A stretch of DNA of 64,000 nucleotides from Saprolegnia diclina VS20 (GCF_000281045.1 NW_008246077.1:700193-764192); one strand, 5' to 3'; counted from the first letter of the stretch, positions 44,687 through 58,800 are shown. Numbers and translations: made by a program. The notes: a model not told the origin generated them from the letters alone.

Positions 44687-44904
44687 GCCAAGAGTCGATC
44701 TTGTTTAGTTTGCACTTGTTAGTCGAATAGTTTGCTCTAGTTAGTCGAATTGTTGGCATCGCACAACGTGTTGATGCCAATGTGTGCGTGGGAGACAAGT
44801 CAATGGGTTTTGTACAATAGGTTAGTTAATTCATACTACTTATTAACTTAACTAAATATTAATACCTCGTAAATATATATACGTGTAAATACTCAGGGCG
44901 CAAT
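44687..44904. other. AT-rich intergenic spacer
   Basis: Convergent 3' ends. TTAGTCGAAT occurs twice (near 44718 and 44741), then an AT-rich stretch (about 44815-44890) that may serve polyadenylation of both genes. No gene is seen. Confidence 0.35.
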
Positions 44905-46143
44905 TCAAAATGACAAGTCCAACCACGGAATGTCTTCGGGGTCGTTGAGGGGCGAGAGGGGGACCTCCCATGTGTCGTCGTCGGCACCAAACAGCATCGA
45001 GGTGTCAATGACGGCCGGGGCGCTGACAGGCAGCTGGATGCCGGCGGGCAGCTTCAAACAGTTGCGCGAGAGCACAACCGAGCGCGGGTCCACCGAGACC
45101 GTGGGCCGTACGTCCGTGATGGGCTCCGCCTTGATGTCGTCGCCAAAGGTGAGGTCGTCGAGGATCGCGTTGTCGATCACGTCGTTCTCGTCCATCTCTT
45201 GCTTCGTGGGCTGCTTGTACGGAACGTGCGTGAAGAACGCCATTTCTTGCTTGGCGTTGAAGCTCGTCTCGACCGGACTCTTCCAGAGCGGCGGCTTCAT
45301 TGATTCGGCGGACCGCGTCGGCACCAAAGTGATGTTGGTGGCGCTGTCTTGGAAGCCGAGACCCGTGCCGTAGATGCTTGCCGCATGGCTCATGGCCATG
45401 TGATGTGGGCGCATCGACTTCATCATGACCTTGCCCATGTCCTTTCGGCCGTGCAAGTCGACCATCGGAGGCACAACGCAGGGCGCCATGCCGGGCTTCA
45501 ACGCCGGCGACATGTTGTCGTTCAAGAGCATCGACGGGTTCTGCAGTCCTGAGAGTGGTTTGCTCAGCGGGGACGAGCACTGGTCGTCGCGGCCGGGCAT
45601 ACCTGACGCCGTTGGGTTCACGCTGCCCGACGTGTACCCGGGCGCATCCGTGTCGTAGCGCTGCTTGCTGCTGAGCGGATCGACCCACGGGTCCTTGGCC
45701 TTGCCCGCGCCGCGTCGCTTAATGTTCGGGAGCAGGTCTGGCCGGCCTTGGCGAAAGTGCGTGTGCTGGTAGATGATCGAGCTGCCTTCCGTCACCTTGT
45801 AGAAGCTGTAAAAGTTGAGCTGGCGGATGAGGCTCGAGAAGCGGCCGTGGCGAAAGTACTTGGGCAGGTACGTTTCGGCGAGCACCTTGGGCTGTACGAT
45901 GCAAAAGGCCGTGCCTTCGCGGATCCACGTCACGACCGAGTCGGGCTCCGTCTCGACCATCGCAAAGAGCTTCGTCACAAAGCTGCCGGTCGCGTTGCCG
46001 TTGCCGAGGCCGTCGGCGTCAGCGTCGTAGGCCATGCTACCGTGCATGGCGTTCAGCATCATGGTCATCGAGGTCGTCTCGTCCGTCCTCATGGCTTGCG
46101 TGTCCATCGTCGTCATCGGGTCAGCTTCTGGGACCTTCGACAA
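44905..46143 (-). CDS. Heat-shock-factor-type DNA-binding protein
   Basis: Single exon, 412 residues. The HSF DNA-binding domain lies at about residues 53-150: GSFVTKLFAMVETEPDSVV, TWIREGTAFCI, LPKYFRHGRFSSLIRQLNFY and SFYKVTEG. The recognition helix FSSLIRQLN is canonical. The oligomerisation leucine zipper typical of true HSFs is not obvious; a Met/Pro-rich disordered region and an acidic, aromatic C terminus (DDDTWEVPLSP, PEDIPWLDLSF) suggest an activation domain. It may regulate heat, stress or developmental genes. The upstream region has three CCAAT boxes. Confidence 0.9.
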   Translation of the reverse strand: MSKVPEADPMTTMDTQAMRTDETTSMTMMLNAMHGSMAYDADADGLGNGNATGSFVTKLFAMVETEPDSVVTWIREGTAFCIVQPKVLAETYLPKYFRHGRFSSLIRQLNFYSFYKVTEGSSIIYQHTHFRQGRPDLLPNIKRRGAGKAKDPWVDPLSSKQRYDTDAPGYTSGSVNPTASGMPGRDDQCSSPLSKPLSGLQNPSMLLNDNMSPALKPGMAPCVVPPMVDLHGRKDMGKVMMKSMRPHHMAMSHAASIYGTGLGFQDSATNITLVPTRSAESMKPPLWKSPVETSFNAKQEMAFFTHVPYKQPTKQEMDENDVIDNAILDDLTFGDDIKAEPITDVRPTVSVDPRSVVLSRNCLKLPAGIQLPVSAPAVIDTSMLFGADDDTWEVPLSPLNDPEDIPWLDLSF

Positions 46144-46890
46144 ATTCGCAACTGACTCGGTTTGTATCTTGCCGCCGATCTCCCAAACTGGCCTTTTCGG
46201 CGAATAATATTGCGGTCACGATATATCAACGCGGCCATTATATTACGCAAGATATTATTATTATATTTGACATTCAATACCACCGCCAGACATGGCGCAG
46301 CGTTTAAAAAAGAAGCCATGGGAGCATCACTCGGGCAATTCGAATTTGAAGCCGCTTGGGCGACCAATCAAATCGCGTCTTGCACGCCGTCATGGGCCAT
46401 GATTGGCGCATCAACGTTGAAGTTGCAATGCGCCGCCGCATGATTGGCCACTTCGAGACCGCGTCATCACGGATTGTGCAATCCAAGGCTGGACCAAGCC
46501 TGGAATTTTTCACGTCTGATCCCCGTGGGACGGCAATGACTTGGTTTAAGTATGCTTGTATTTTAATAGAATGCGCTGCCTTTTCTTGAACTTCAACCTT
46601 CGGGGTGTATGTCCCTTTGATGCTTCGGGCATGTTCGAAATAATTTAATACTGTCGCGCTGATTTGCATACGAAATCCGGGGTGCGGGCAAGCTCGGTGG
46701 ATTATTATTATCACGATGAGTTGGTACCTATTTAAATGAAATTTCAAAACGCCCCGAGTTGCACGGGCGGTTTCGAAAAAAACGGGCGCAGCTGCCCATA
46801 CAAAACACAAGATACGCAGACTTTGGGTTGTTGATGCGCGTCAATGAAAGATATGGTTTTGCGGATAGCACGCGAATCTTGGGGCAACCC
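46144..46890. promoter_or_regulatory. About 750 bp intergenic region with CCAAT boxes
   Basis: CCAATC (about 46369) and two TGATTGG boxes (about 46399 and 46442) lie within 80 bp, roughly 225-300 bp upstream of the HSF-type gene. The remainder, to the ELP3 3' end, shows no supportable ORF. Confidence 0.45.
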
Positions 46891-49193
46891 TCAACCCTCG
46901 AGCTCCTTGACCATGTACGGGCCTTCCAGCACATACCCGAGCTTGCGGTAATAGTCGCGTGTGCCCACGCCTATGCAATTTTAGTCGACCTATAAGCGGC
47001 CACATGGCGCAGAAGTAGCCAACGCACCGGAAATCACCACAATTTTGCGCGAGCCATGCTCGTCGCGCGCAATGCGTTCGGCTTCCTCCATGAGGAGCGT
47101 CCCGAATCCCTGAGTTGCATCGTATTACGGAGTGGGATCCACAAGTGCATCGAACCTGGTGTTGGAACTTGGTCGGGTCACGCGCGTGCAACGGCACGGC
47201 CGAGCCGTAGACATGCAGCTCGCGCACGATGGACGTGCCCGGCGGGATCTCAGGTCGAAAAGCAGTTGCACTACAAGAGCTCGACTGAGTATGCGATGAA
47301 GCGGTCGAATCTCGCACCTTGCTTGGCGCAATCGAAGGAGGCCGACTAGAATGTCTTGGTCGACGTCTTCGTAGGCGAGGAAAGTCTCCCACCTGCGACT
47401 GATGAGCACCCAGAAATATACTTGAACGATGCTTGAAGTACCCTCCGTTGGCCACGTAATCCCGCCGGATGAGCTCGACGTGATCCGGCGACACCTGGTC
47501 GTGGATGCCCTTCATGCCAACCTCGCGTGTACGCACGTCGCGGCAGGCGAGGCCCTAAAATGCCTGGTCTCAGACTCAGATCATACGCACCGCAGCGGCG
47601 TACGAGGTCCTTCATGCGCGCCAACGCAAGCTCGCGCAAGTTGCCATTCTCGACGCCCGAGGTGACGAGCGGCATGGGGATATCGCGCTGGATGCGGTAC
47701 ACGCGCGTCCACGGCGGCACGAGCGCGAGCAGCCGCGCCATCAGATCCACGAGCTCGTTGGGCGAGTAGTTCTACGTCTCATGCGGACACAGATACCAAC
47801 ATGCAGCTGCCGCACCTTGTACTGGCCTGTCTTCCAGAGCTCGTAAAGGCCTGTCCCGCGGATCACCAGCGTCGGATAGATCTTGAGGCCATCCGTCCGA
47901 AACAGCGGGTTCTCAAAGTACTCTTTGAAGCCATTGAGGTCCCGCTCCATGCCTGCATAAGATCGTAGTTGATGTCTGCAATGGTATATCGTGCATCGCG
48001 TACCCATGTTGGGCAAGTCCGGCATCACGTGCGCAACGATCTTGTAGCCGCAGTCTTTGGCGAGCTGGAACGAGTGGCACACCTGCCCACTGACATGAAT
48101 CTTTGGAGCTCGCTCGGTGCACAAATGTACCGCCGCGACGGTGTGCCCGCGGTTCGAGTCGCGCGCCACGTCTTCGTAAATGCTCTGGACGCCAATCTCG
48201 ATGCGCGTGCAGCCGTACGCGAGCATGTCGTTCAGATGCGGCTTCAAGCAGTAGTCGGGTCGGGTCTCGATCGTGATCGCCGTGCACTATCGTCCCACAT
48301 AGGAATCATTGCTGAGTCGGAGAGGCGTATCGTACTTTGGTTTGGCTCTGCGCCGAGTACCGGACAGCCTCGGCGACGGACGCTGACGTGTGGCCCGAGA
48401 GCGCATCGTGGAGATTCCGAATAAAGTAGTCGCGGTACTCCTTGTCGAGCGAGAGAAACGTGCCTCCCATCACGATAAATTCAACCTACGAGCATGCTTA
48501 GGTGTGGGAACGACCGCGGCGACGCACCTTGTCGACGTTGTGGCCGAGGCGCCGGAGCTGGTCCACGCGTGTCTTTGTTTGCACGTACGGGTTGTAGCGA
48601 GCGCGAATCGCGCGCATGCTCGTCGGTTCGTACCCCGTGTACGCCTGCATGGGCAGTATGAGGGCCATCGGCGATGGTTTGGTGGGTACCTGTGTCGAGT
48701 ACTCAAAGTCCGAGTCGGGTCCGCCCGGGCAGTAGACGCAGATGTTGCCCGTCATTGCAATGTGCGGGCACCGGTGCGGCTTGCACATGACGGCCTACGA
48801 GCTATTAGTGTTGGGGCGGCGAGACAGGTGAACGAAGCGAGCGTACAACGACCGCGATGCCGGACGCTGTGCGCACGGGCTTGGCCTTCAAGTACGGCAG
48901 TAGCTCTTCCTTGTACTCTTCCGGAATCGCCGAGATAATGTCGACCAGCTACAGCCATCGATGCAGATGACAGCCATTGCAGCGTCGCACTACCTTGGGC
49001 ATGGACGGCAGGCGATAGCCCTTGGCGACGTCGTTCTTGAGCCGCGTCATGTTGACCGGCTCCTGCTTCTCATAGGCCTTGATGATCTCTTCCACGATGG
49101 ACGAGATCGCCTTGACGTACGTCTCCGAGTCGACGCCTATATCGCTTCAGACAACGCTATGCGTGGCTCGATGAGCGTACCCGCGTTGCTCAT
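46891..49193 (-). CDS. ELP3: ELP3, catalytic subunit of Elongator
   Basis: Fifteen exons; introns from high to low are 49137-49180, 48949-48993, 48795-48846, 48645-48689, 48487-48528, 48287-48335, 48082-48130, 47953-48003, 47772-47815, 47555-47603, 47393-47441, 47271-47317, 47110-47155 and 46971-47027. Elongator modifies wobble uridines of tRNA. The radical-SAM cluster motif is intact ([16 protein letters not shown]9CX2C), followed by [35 protein letters not shown] and [19 protein letters not shown]. The C-terminal GNAT acetyltransferase domain has [19 protein letters not shown] and [18 protein letters not shown]. The first coding exon is only 13 nt (49181-49193). Confidence 0.95.
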
Positions 49194-49894
49194 CACGTCC
49201 GTGTCGTCCGTGATTGGTGCAGGCGGCGTATCTATTGAACCGGTTCATCTAACCGGTTACTACCTCGTCCTCCGTATACGGCGCATCGGTATCCGGTAGA
49301 TCCAAACTCCGGACGGGATGTCGCCTGCTGCAACACTTCTGCCCAACAAGCAAGACACGCGTCCAGCAGCCTCGCAGTAGGAGCCTCCATAACTACTAGC
49401 AGTCCGAGACGCGTACCGTAGCTACTAACTACGTACATGTGCTCGGTCAATGACGGCAGAAGCGGGATCGGCAAGACACGCACGTACAGACGGCGCGGGA
49501 GGACTGAAGAAAGCGCTTGGGCTGGCTTCAATCAAATAGAAATACAAGTACTGCGTACGAGGTGTTGTTCTGCAATGGCTGCCGAAGGTGGCTGGTTGCA
49601 TTGGCCATCTATCTATGCGATGCTTTAGACCCAATGTAAAGACTTCGCATGCCATAAGCAAGCTTCAAGGTGGCAGACCGGCCACTTGTACTAGACAAGC
49701 GAATGTACCCACTGCCAGCTGGATACGCAGCCATGTCTTACGATATGAACAGTGGGCGTGCAACGTACAATAACAAGAACGTTGGATAAATTCCCTTAGA
49801 TAGTTGCACCCGAGCGTGTTTCACGCAATCGAATTAGTGTACATTTTGCCGACCGCCACCGATCCCGCGCGGTTCCATCTGCCACCGGCTTCGC
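49194..49894. promoter_or_regulatory. Divergent intergenic region between ELP3 and Piezo
   Basis: TATCCGGT (49290-49297) lies 97 bp upstream of the ELP3 start. The remaining ~600 bp hold only short ORFs without coding character; no clear Piezo promoter element is seen. Confidence 0.45.
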
Positions 49895-52800
49895 ATGATG
49901 GAGAGAACCAAGTCGGTACTGCTGCTGTCTCCCCAGAGCAACCTGCATGGGGCGACCCCGACCGACACGGTCTTCCTGGCCGCGTCGACGCCGCCCCGCG
50001 AAGAGGACTTCGTCGGACCTCATCGGTGCACCCCCGCCCGCAAGACGCTAATGCTCATGCGCTCCATGTAGGAGGTCGACCGATCGCGCGTCCATGCGCC
50101 AGTCGATCCACTCGTACATCGCCGCCGAAGACCTCGACGAACCCGAGCCGGCCAAGCCCAAGTTCTTCTCCCGCGCGACCCTCATGAAGGTTGTCTACTT
50201 CCTCTCGGACGTCGTGTACTCGCTCGCGCTTCTCGGCTGCGGCGTCCTTCGCGCCAACTTTGTCTCGTCCATGTACCTCTTTGGGTGGGTCCTTGGCACC
50301 ATGTACACGTTCAAGTCGCGCGTCTTGAGCATTTTTACACTTGTCGTGTCGGCCTGCGCGATCGCCGGCCACATTTACGCGGCCGTCTCCTTTACAAAGT
50401 CGTCGTCGCCCCATCTCCTCTTTGGTCTATTTGGCTTTGCGTTCCGCGACGATGCGTGGGACATTACGCTCAACGCTGGTCCCGACGTGCTCATGTTTCT
50501 CATCAGCATCCTCCAAGTCTACGTTGTCCAAAAGCAAATTCGCGGTGCGCTCCCTGCTGCGACGCTGCAAGCGACGGCGGCAAGCGTCCGCGGCAACGAC
50601 CCCACGAACGCCCGCGACGCTCGGGCGAATGTCCGGTGGCGCGAGAACGTCCTTGGCGCCAGTGAGTTTATCGTGTTTGCTGCACTCTTTGTCGCGGCCT
50701 TTGCGACGACGGGCTTTGTGAGCTTTGTCTACTACCTTTTTTTGCTTCAGCGCCTCGCGGTCTGGACACTCTTCCCGAAAGCACTCAGCCTCCAGGAACT
50801 CGAAGCCGGCGCGTCGCTCTACCGGCCGTTCTTTGGCGCCAGGACAATTCGTCTGCTTCTTGCGTACTCGATCCTTGTGATTGCGATCTGGTGCGTGCTT
50901 GTACCATCGTGATCTTATCTCACGATTTTCTAGTCAAGCGTACCAGTTTCCAGATGTGCACAACTCGAGTATCGGACCGGATCTCGGCAACTACACTGGC
51001 CTCTTTGTCATGCCCGGGGTATTACCTTGCGATGAATGTTTGCATGTTGTGATCCTCGTTGTAGACATCCGCCGACTGGTCGGGGTACGTCTTTTACGTA
51101 ACGCAGTGTGTCCTCTTTATCGCGGTCGCGCGGACGCTGCCCAACTATGCGAAATGGCAAGCGGCGCGCAACGCATTGTCAACGACAAACGAAGCGTCGT
51201 CGTCGAGGTCCAGCTCGCACGCGTCCTTCTACTCGGCGCACGAGTCGCCACTCGACTCAGCGACGGAACATCGGCCGGTCCAGGAGCTCCTCTCGCACGA
51301 GCCATTTTTTGTGCGCCTCTTTCTTGAAGAGCGCGGGATTCTCTGGGCGACGCTCGCCGCGATATTTTGGAGTGTGTCGTACCCGTCGTACATGAACGCC
51401 GGTCTCTTGGCGATTGCGCTCGGACTTCTCGCCACGTTCGGCCTCGTCTTGCCGCGGAAGCTCCTCGTCTTTCTCAATGTGTACGCGCTGGGCATCTCGA
51501 TCGCGACCGTCGTCTTCTTGCTGCCGCTCGACTGGCCATCGAAGCTCCCGTCGCTCTCAGCCATGCGCATGGTGCAAATCGGCATTGGTACGATGGAGTA
51601 CCCGCTGTTGGACTTGTCGGTGCAGCACCTCTGCGTGCTCGTCATTTGCTGTTGCGTCCGCGTGCGCCTCCAGTACCAGTACATTGTCAAGGAAGTCCGC
51701 GTCGAGCGAGAACTGCACGACCTCCAGCACGCACCATCGGTGTACGACGACATGATGGCGTCCGGTACGCAAACCCCGGGGCACGCGATTCCCGTGCACG
51801 AAAACCTCCAGCTCGTACGTCTCGTTTCTGTGACTGTAGCCAAGACATTCATCGACATTGTAGCACCGCATGGGGTCGGTCGAAGTCACAAAGCTTTGGG
51901 TCAAGGATGCGCAGAGCATCTTCATCGCTTCGCTCGACATGACGGTGCTCTTTACCATCTTTGGTATGGCGACAATCGACATGTGCTCTAAAATGACGGC
52001 ATCTTCGTGTAGTGACCGTGTTGAGTACGTCGGTGACGATCCTCCAGACTGGCTACTTGGCGCTTGCGACGTTTCTTTCAGTGTTTCAGCGCTTCCGGCG
52101 CCGGCTCTGGCGCGCGCTGCTCGTGTACGCGCTCATTGTGTGCCTCGCCATGTACAGCTGGAACGTCGTGTGCCCCGAGAGCGTGGACAAGACTCGCTTT
52201 GATACGATCGGCCTCACGTGCTTCAAGACGTACCCGCGCAGCAACTGGGCCGCGCTGTGGCCGACGCTCTTCTCGGCGCAGCTCTTCCTCATCTTCCAGG
52301 TCGTGCTCCAGCTTTGCATCTACCTACGCACGGACAATGGCGCGGACGAGCGCGCGCGCATGCTCGCACAGGCCAACCGCCGACCGATCTACTTTGTGTC
52401 GCGCCTCGCGCGCGAAGTCGACCACATCTTTCGCGTCCTCGGCATCGTCGTCGCGTACATTGGGTTCATCGTCGTCGCTTTTGTGTACGAAGTCAACGAC
52501 GCCGGCCATGTCACGCTCGTCGGCTTGCTCCAAGTGCTCTTACTGTTCACGCTCCTCGGTTCGCACCTCTCGACGGTCGTGCAGTGTCCGCGTGGCAACT
52601 CGCTCAAGACGCAGCGGCAGTGGCGCCTCGTGCTCGCGTACGAGGCGTTTGTCCTCGTCACGCGGTACCTCTACCAGTTCAAGGGCATCGCGTCGTGGGT
52701 GCAAGGCCAATGGCCCGACAGCGCGAGCCGCGTCATTTCGATCCGAGACGTGGGCTATGTCCAGTATGCGTCGACGGAGCGCCTCTCGGGGCTCTTCATG

Positions 52801-55800
52801 TACCTCTTCCCGACCGCCTGCGTACGTAGATCGCAAGCTCTGTCTCCTCTGACCTGCATTTTGTAGCTTGCGGGTCTTGTGACGTGGAACCTGGCGTCGA
52901 TGCGCAAGAAGTTGCACAACTATGACGTGCTCGTGCGCGGTCGTAGCAACTGGATGGACAGCTTTTGCACGCTCCTTGAGCTCTGCCAGCGCATGGTCTA
53001 CTTCAACAGCCCGATCGTGCTCCTTGTCGTCAACATGGCGATCGTCTGCAGCAACATTTCTGCGTTCAACATCACGTACCTCGGCGTGCTCCTCATTACG
53101 CTCGGCCGGCCGCAGTGGACGCACTGCTGGAAACCCATCTTTTGGCTCTCGTCGGTCTTTACATTGTGCCTATACGCGTTCCAGTTCGAAGCGTTCCAGC
53201 CCACCAAGCTCGCGGTGCTTGTCGGTGGTCATGCCGCCGACGCGTTTGAGCACAGCGCTGTTTGGTTTGGCCTCGCACGCATTGCGACAAGTGCGACGAA
53301 CCGCACGGTCACTGAGGCAATCACGGTGGCGGCGGCATCGTCCGACTCGTGGAACGCCGGCGACGCCACGTATCCGTCCGTGTGGGCGCTCACGGGCGAG
53401 CACATGCTCGTGCTGCTGCTCTGCGTCATCACGCGCGTGTCGCACTTTTGGGATCCGCTCAAGGACGTGCCAGCGCCGGCTGTGAAGCGCCAGTCGTCGC
53501 TCGCGTCCGAACCGTGGGCGCCCGTGGGCATGGCGGACGAGACACCGTTTCTCGAGTCGCTACAGGCGTTCTTTGTGCGCTTTACGAGCGAGGGCTCGGT
53601 GATTCTGACGATGCTTCTCCTCCTCGTGTCGTCGTTCATCCACCGCAACATCATTTCGGTCGTGTACATGCTGGTCGTCCGCGCGATCATGGTCGCGTCG
53701 CCGCTCACCGTGTGCATTCGCTGGTACCTCATCGCGGGTCTCGTCGTCTTTGTGTGCGTCTCGCAGTACTTTATCATGCTGTGGGTGCCGCCGTTCTTGG
53801 ATTGGCACCGCGAATCGCTCCCGCCGTGGACGTGGTGCACGCCCGCGTACGAGTACTTTTTTGCGCTGCACTATCAGCACCGGTGGGCGCTCTTCTGCGA
53901 CTACCTCGTGCTCCTCGTGACGTTTATGATCCCGGCCGCCAAGCCCTACTACCTCGCCAAGCACGGCAAGAGCCTCGGCGACACGCCACGCGAAGAGATT
54001 TCGCTCCTCGAGCCAGTGGAGGCCAAAGGCGACGAGCACTTGGCACCGGTCGTCGTGCAGCCGGGCTACGATGTCGACGACTTTACGGTCGCCAACGCCG
54101 CCAACACGTCGCTGTGGCAGCTGTGCCTCTTTGTCGTGATGAACTTTTGGATCTTTGCGCTGCTGATCGTCGTCTTCATCACGGGCTGTGTCCGGTCGGG
54201 GATTGCGTCCGGTATCTACCTCGGCTTTTCGATCTACATGCTGCTGCACGTCCAGCGCGTCGGGTCGCCTGGCGACAAACTCTTGCGCTGGCTGCGCGAC
54301 TTTACGTGGCTCTACATGTTTGTGAGCATTCTCTTCCAGCTGCCGTTCTTTACCGACAAGACGGTCACGTGCGCCCTCGGCACGAACGATCCGCAAGATG
54401 GCGTGTGCCTCAGCATCCCGTCCATCTTTGATTTGAACAAGTACCCCGTGTCGTACCCGGGCGCGCCACCGTACTTTGCGTCATTGCCCGTGCTCTCGGT
54501 GGTCATTTTCTGGATGATCAACATCCAGGAGCTCATTTTTCAGTCGCCGCTCTATGCGTACATCCACGCGCACACGCAGCGCGAAGAAGCTCAAAGCGAC
54601 CTCCGCCGCAGCCGCCTCACCGACGCGGTATGCCTCTCGACATGATGCAGAGATCGGTGACATGGGCAATAGATTCTCAAGGAGCGGCTCGTGCGCTGGA
54701 CGGCGCTCAAGCAGGACAAGGCGGCGGCCATCGTGCGTCTCAAGTCGATTGTATCCCGGCTCGTCAACAAGGTCGAGGAGATGATGGACATTGCGATGGG
54801 CCTCAACTACAGCCTTCCGCCGAGCGCGCCAGAAAAGCCATTTGTGCAACCCGACGAAGCGACGCAAAATTCAATCACACTGCACTGGAAAGCCCCGGAC
54901 GCGCCGATCCACCGCGTCCGAGCGTACAAGGTCACGCGACAGGTATAGTTCTTGTGTAAATGTCTTGGTGCACATATTGAAGGACGCCAATGCATAGATG
55001 TACCCCACGTCGACGCTTCTCGGCGACTACTCGGACCCGATCGAGGTCGCGGCGAGTGCGGGAACAAGCCTCGTGGTCGAGGGTCTCCGGCCCGGTGCCG
55101 CGTACCAGTTCAAGGTCGCCGCCATCAGTCGCATGGGTGAAGGGCCATTTAGCGCGCCCAGCGAGCCGGCGCGGACGATTTCGCTCAACTGGGGCGGGTC
55201 GTGCCTCGCGGGCTGGGTGCACTACACGAAAGCAGCGCTCCCAAAGCGCTGGTACGCCTCGTTGTGGTCACCCAAGCCGATCGTGCGCTACATCGTTGTC
55301 GACGCGCATGCCTTTGTGTGGTACAAGAGCGAGAACTTGGCGCTCAAGCACCGGAGCACGAAGAAGCGCAAGCGCATGAAGACGTCGTTCCTTATGCGCA
55401 ACGTGCTCTCGATGGACCTCTCGGAAGAGCCGATTCGCCTCGACGACAACTCGACGCCGATCCACACGCTCGACGTGGTCGCGACGCTGCGCAACTCGAA
55501 CGCGCAGGTCCGGTACAGCTTTCACCTCGAGCGCGCCGACGAGTTTGACAAGTGGGCGACGGCGCTCGGGCAAATGCTGCCGCGTGACGTGCTCAGCGAT
55601 CGTTTCCTTGCGTATTTGGAGCTCAATGGTCTTCCGATGCCGCCGGACGCCGACGAGAACGACGAAGACGAGGTCGAAGACGGCGCCAAGAACGCTGGCG
55701 GAAGCGAGTGGAGCAGTGTCACGGGCGACGAGAGCTGGCTCGGGGACGCCGAGGACGAAGAAATGGCCAAGCGCCCGACGTATGGCTGGATCTGGCTCAA

Positions 55801-58800
55801 GATCTACCAAGCCCTCTACGTACGCGTGTTACTCAATGTCTATGCTCGTGATGACCAAAATGAAATGTGCGTAGAACGCCCAAGACGCGGCGCTGCGACA
55901 GGAGCACCAGTTGTACGAAGACGACGACGAGATTCTCCCGTCGTTCCTCGAGACGCTCTTCGTGCTCATCAACGCGATCCGAAGCCACTCGCGCGACATT
56001 TGCTGCCTCACGTTCATGTGCAGCTTCATGTTCCAGGTGCGTCGACGCGCCTGCATCATACGCGTCCTATCGTAGACGTATAGGGCGACTTGCTCAATGC
56101 GTTCTACGTGCTCGCAACCTTTGGCTTTGTCTTGCTCGAGAACCCACGGCCGCACTCGGGTGCTTGGCACTTCTTTCTCGTCTACGTACGCCCATGTTGC
56201 TATGTGGATGTATTGTCACTAAAGCTTTGCCTAGTCGTTTGTGGTCGTCTCGCTGCGCTACTTTTTCCAGCTGCCCTTCTTTTGCCAGCAGTTTACCAAG
56301 AAGAACGTCTTGTACCCGAGCCTCCAGCCGTTCTGCCCCACCGATCTGAGCGTCTTTACGAGCGGCCAGCTCAACCCGATCCAGCCCATGGTCATCTTTG
56401 GCTTGTACAAGTTTGACGGCACGGCGAATCCGCACGTCGACACGATGCTGCGCGGCGTCGCATGGAACTTTATCGTGATCCTCGCGATCCTCTTTCATCG
56501 CCGCGAGCTGCAGCTGCGCGGCATGTGGTACGCAGGTGTGTCGAGCGAGGCGGCGGACGACAAGAACCCACAGCAGTCGATCATGGGACGGCAGTCGACG
56601 CGCATGTCGACGCGCCGCGGAAGCAACCTTTCGGTGGACTCGCTCGACTTGGACGATTACGAGGTCGCGGACTTTCTCGCGCGGCACGAGCAAGCGAAAC
56701 GCGCGATCGAGCCGACCGAGCTGCCGCGCCGCCGTGTCTTGCCCAAGTCGCAGCGTGTCGCGTTCGAAGACAGCGATTCACCGCGGTCGCTGGACGCAGA
56801 GCTCGATGCTGTCGCCGATGAAGTGAGCGATGCGTCGCCCCTGCTGGCGCCGTCGTCGCCGCATGCGCAGGCACAGCAGCTCGTGGCCGCGCCGCTTCCG
56901 AGCGCGTCATCGCCCGAGCCCGAACACCGCAGCCTCGTCAAGAAAAACAAGGCGCTCGAGTGGTGCAAAGCGCGCCTTCCGAGCGGCGTGGTGCAGTTTT
57001 GCCGGCGCGTCGTCTCGCCCGCGCCCGAGCACTGGGACCGGAATATCAACAAGGCGATCACGGGCGTCAAGCCCGGTCGCGACTACTACTTGCTCCTGCT
57101 CTTCCTCCCGCTTGTCTCGATCGTCTACGTCATCTTGCTCTTCCAGTACTTTGGCGAGCCCAACACGAGCAGCGACAGCTTCTCGCTCCAGCTCAGCGAC
57201 TCGATGCTCAACGGGTACATGGTGCTCATCGTGTTCTGCGAGCTCGTCGTGATGATTTGGGACCGCGCCGCGTACGTCTATGGCTCGATGATCTCCAAGA
57301 TGGTGCTGCACTACGTCTTCTTGCTTTCAGTCCATATCGGGCTTTGGATTCTTCTACCCATGTACTCGCAGTCGTACTTTCAGACGCGGCTCGGGCTCCA
57401 AGGTCTCTACTTGCTCCAGTGCTTTTACCTCTGGACGTCGGCGCAACAGCTCAAGTACGGGTACCTCGTCTTCCGCGGGCACCATTTTGTGAAAAAGCCG
57501 GGCGCGGACGTGACCGCGTCGATGCTCGTGATTGAAAAGTGCTTCAAGCTCTACTACGCCGTGCCGTTTGCGTTTGAGATCCGGTGCCTCCTCGACTGGA
57601 TCTGCTCGACGACGGCGCTCGACATGGAAATGTGGTTCCTCCTCGAAGAGATCGCGGCCGAAATGTACCTCGTGCGCCAAGAAATGAACGGCCGCATCGA
57701 CAATGCTGACGTTCTTCAAGGCAACAAGCGCCAGCCGGTCCTCTTCAAGTTGCTCAAAGGCGGCATCCTCCTCCTCTTGCTGCTCGTGTGCGTCATCGGA
57801 CCCCTCGCCATCTTTTCGACGGCCAACCCGTCGACGTCGGCGAATCCGATCACGACAACGTCGGTCTCGTTTGGCCTCCAGCAGCTCGACGGGACGGTCC
57901 AGCAGCTGTATGCGAGCGGCGACACCAACAGCCCCGCGTATGCAGGCCTTCAAATCACGTCGACCGACACGGCGACGCAAAAGATTGCGTTCTCGTCCTA
58001 CTCACAAAACATCTGGACGAGCACGCCGCCGATGCGTCGCAACCTTGTCGCCCAAATCAACTCGACCGAGCCGATCAAGTGGCTCCTGAGCTTGACGTTC
58101 ACGCGGTCGGGCCCGGACGGCAAGCAGACCGTGTCGCTGACGTTTGACCAAATGATGACGCCGGCGCATCGGACGCAATTCATCTCGGTGCTCCTCGCCG
58201 GCGGCTCGACGGCTGACCTGGCCAGAGGGAACTCGTCGACCAACGTCACGGGGCTCTCGCCGCTTTCCGGCGCGTCGATTGCAGTCGACGCCGACACGAT
58301 CACGGCGCCACCGATTGTCATCCCGCAGTTTTACACGCCCGTGCTCAAGGTCGGCGCTACGAATGACCCGGTCGCGCGCGCGAGCTTTGTGAAGCGATCG
58401 ATCTTGCTCCAGCGCAACTCGGAGGACGGTGTGAGCTGGTGGGCTGTCTCGTCGCCCGACGACATCGCGTACGGCTCGCTCGAGGTTGGTGACGCAGCGC
58501 GCGTGACGTGTGCGGACCCGCTCTCGCCCATGAAGGACGGTATCTGCCTCGTGACGGTCTCGGACAACATTGTCAACGGGCTCACAAGCCTCGGGATCGG
58601 CACATACGGCATTACAGCCGCGTACATTTTCGTCATCTTTACGATCGGCGGCTTTGTCAAGAACGCGTTCCGTGGCGAGCTCTACAAGGTGCTCTACAAG
58701 GAGCTGCCCAACCCGAACAAACTCCTCGAGCTCGTCGAGGTGCATTCAAAATTCTTATTTGTCTCAAGTCCCATGCAAATCCTTAGGGCGTCTACATTGC

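Noticed and set aside
53349-54431. 360-codon plus-strand ORF within Piezo
   Set aside because: An alternative frame of exon 7; the Piezo frame shows regular hydrophobic segments and this one does not.
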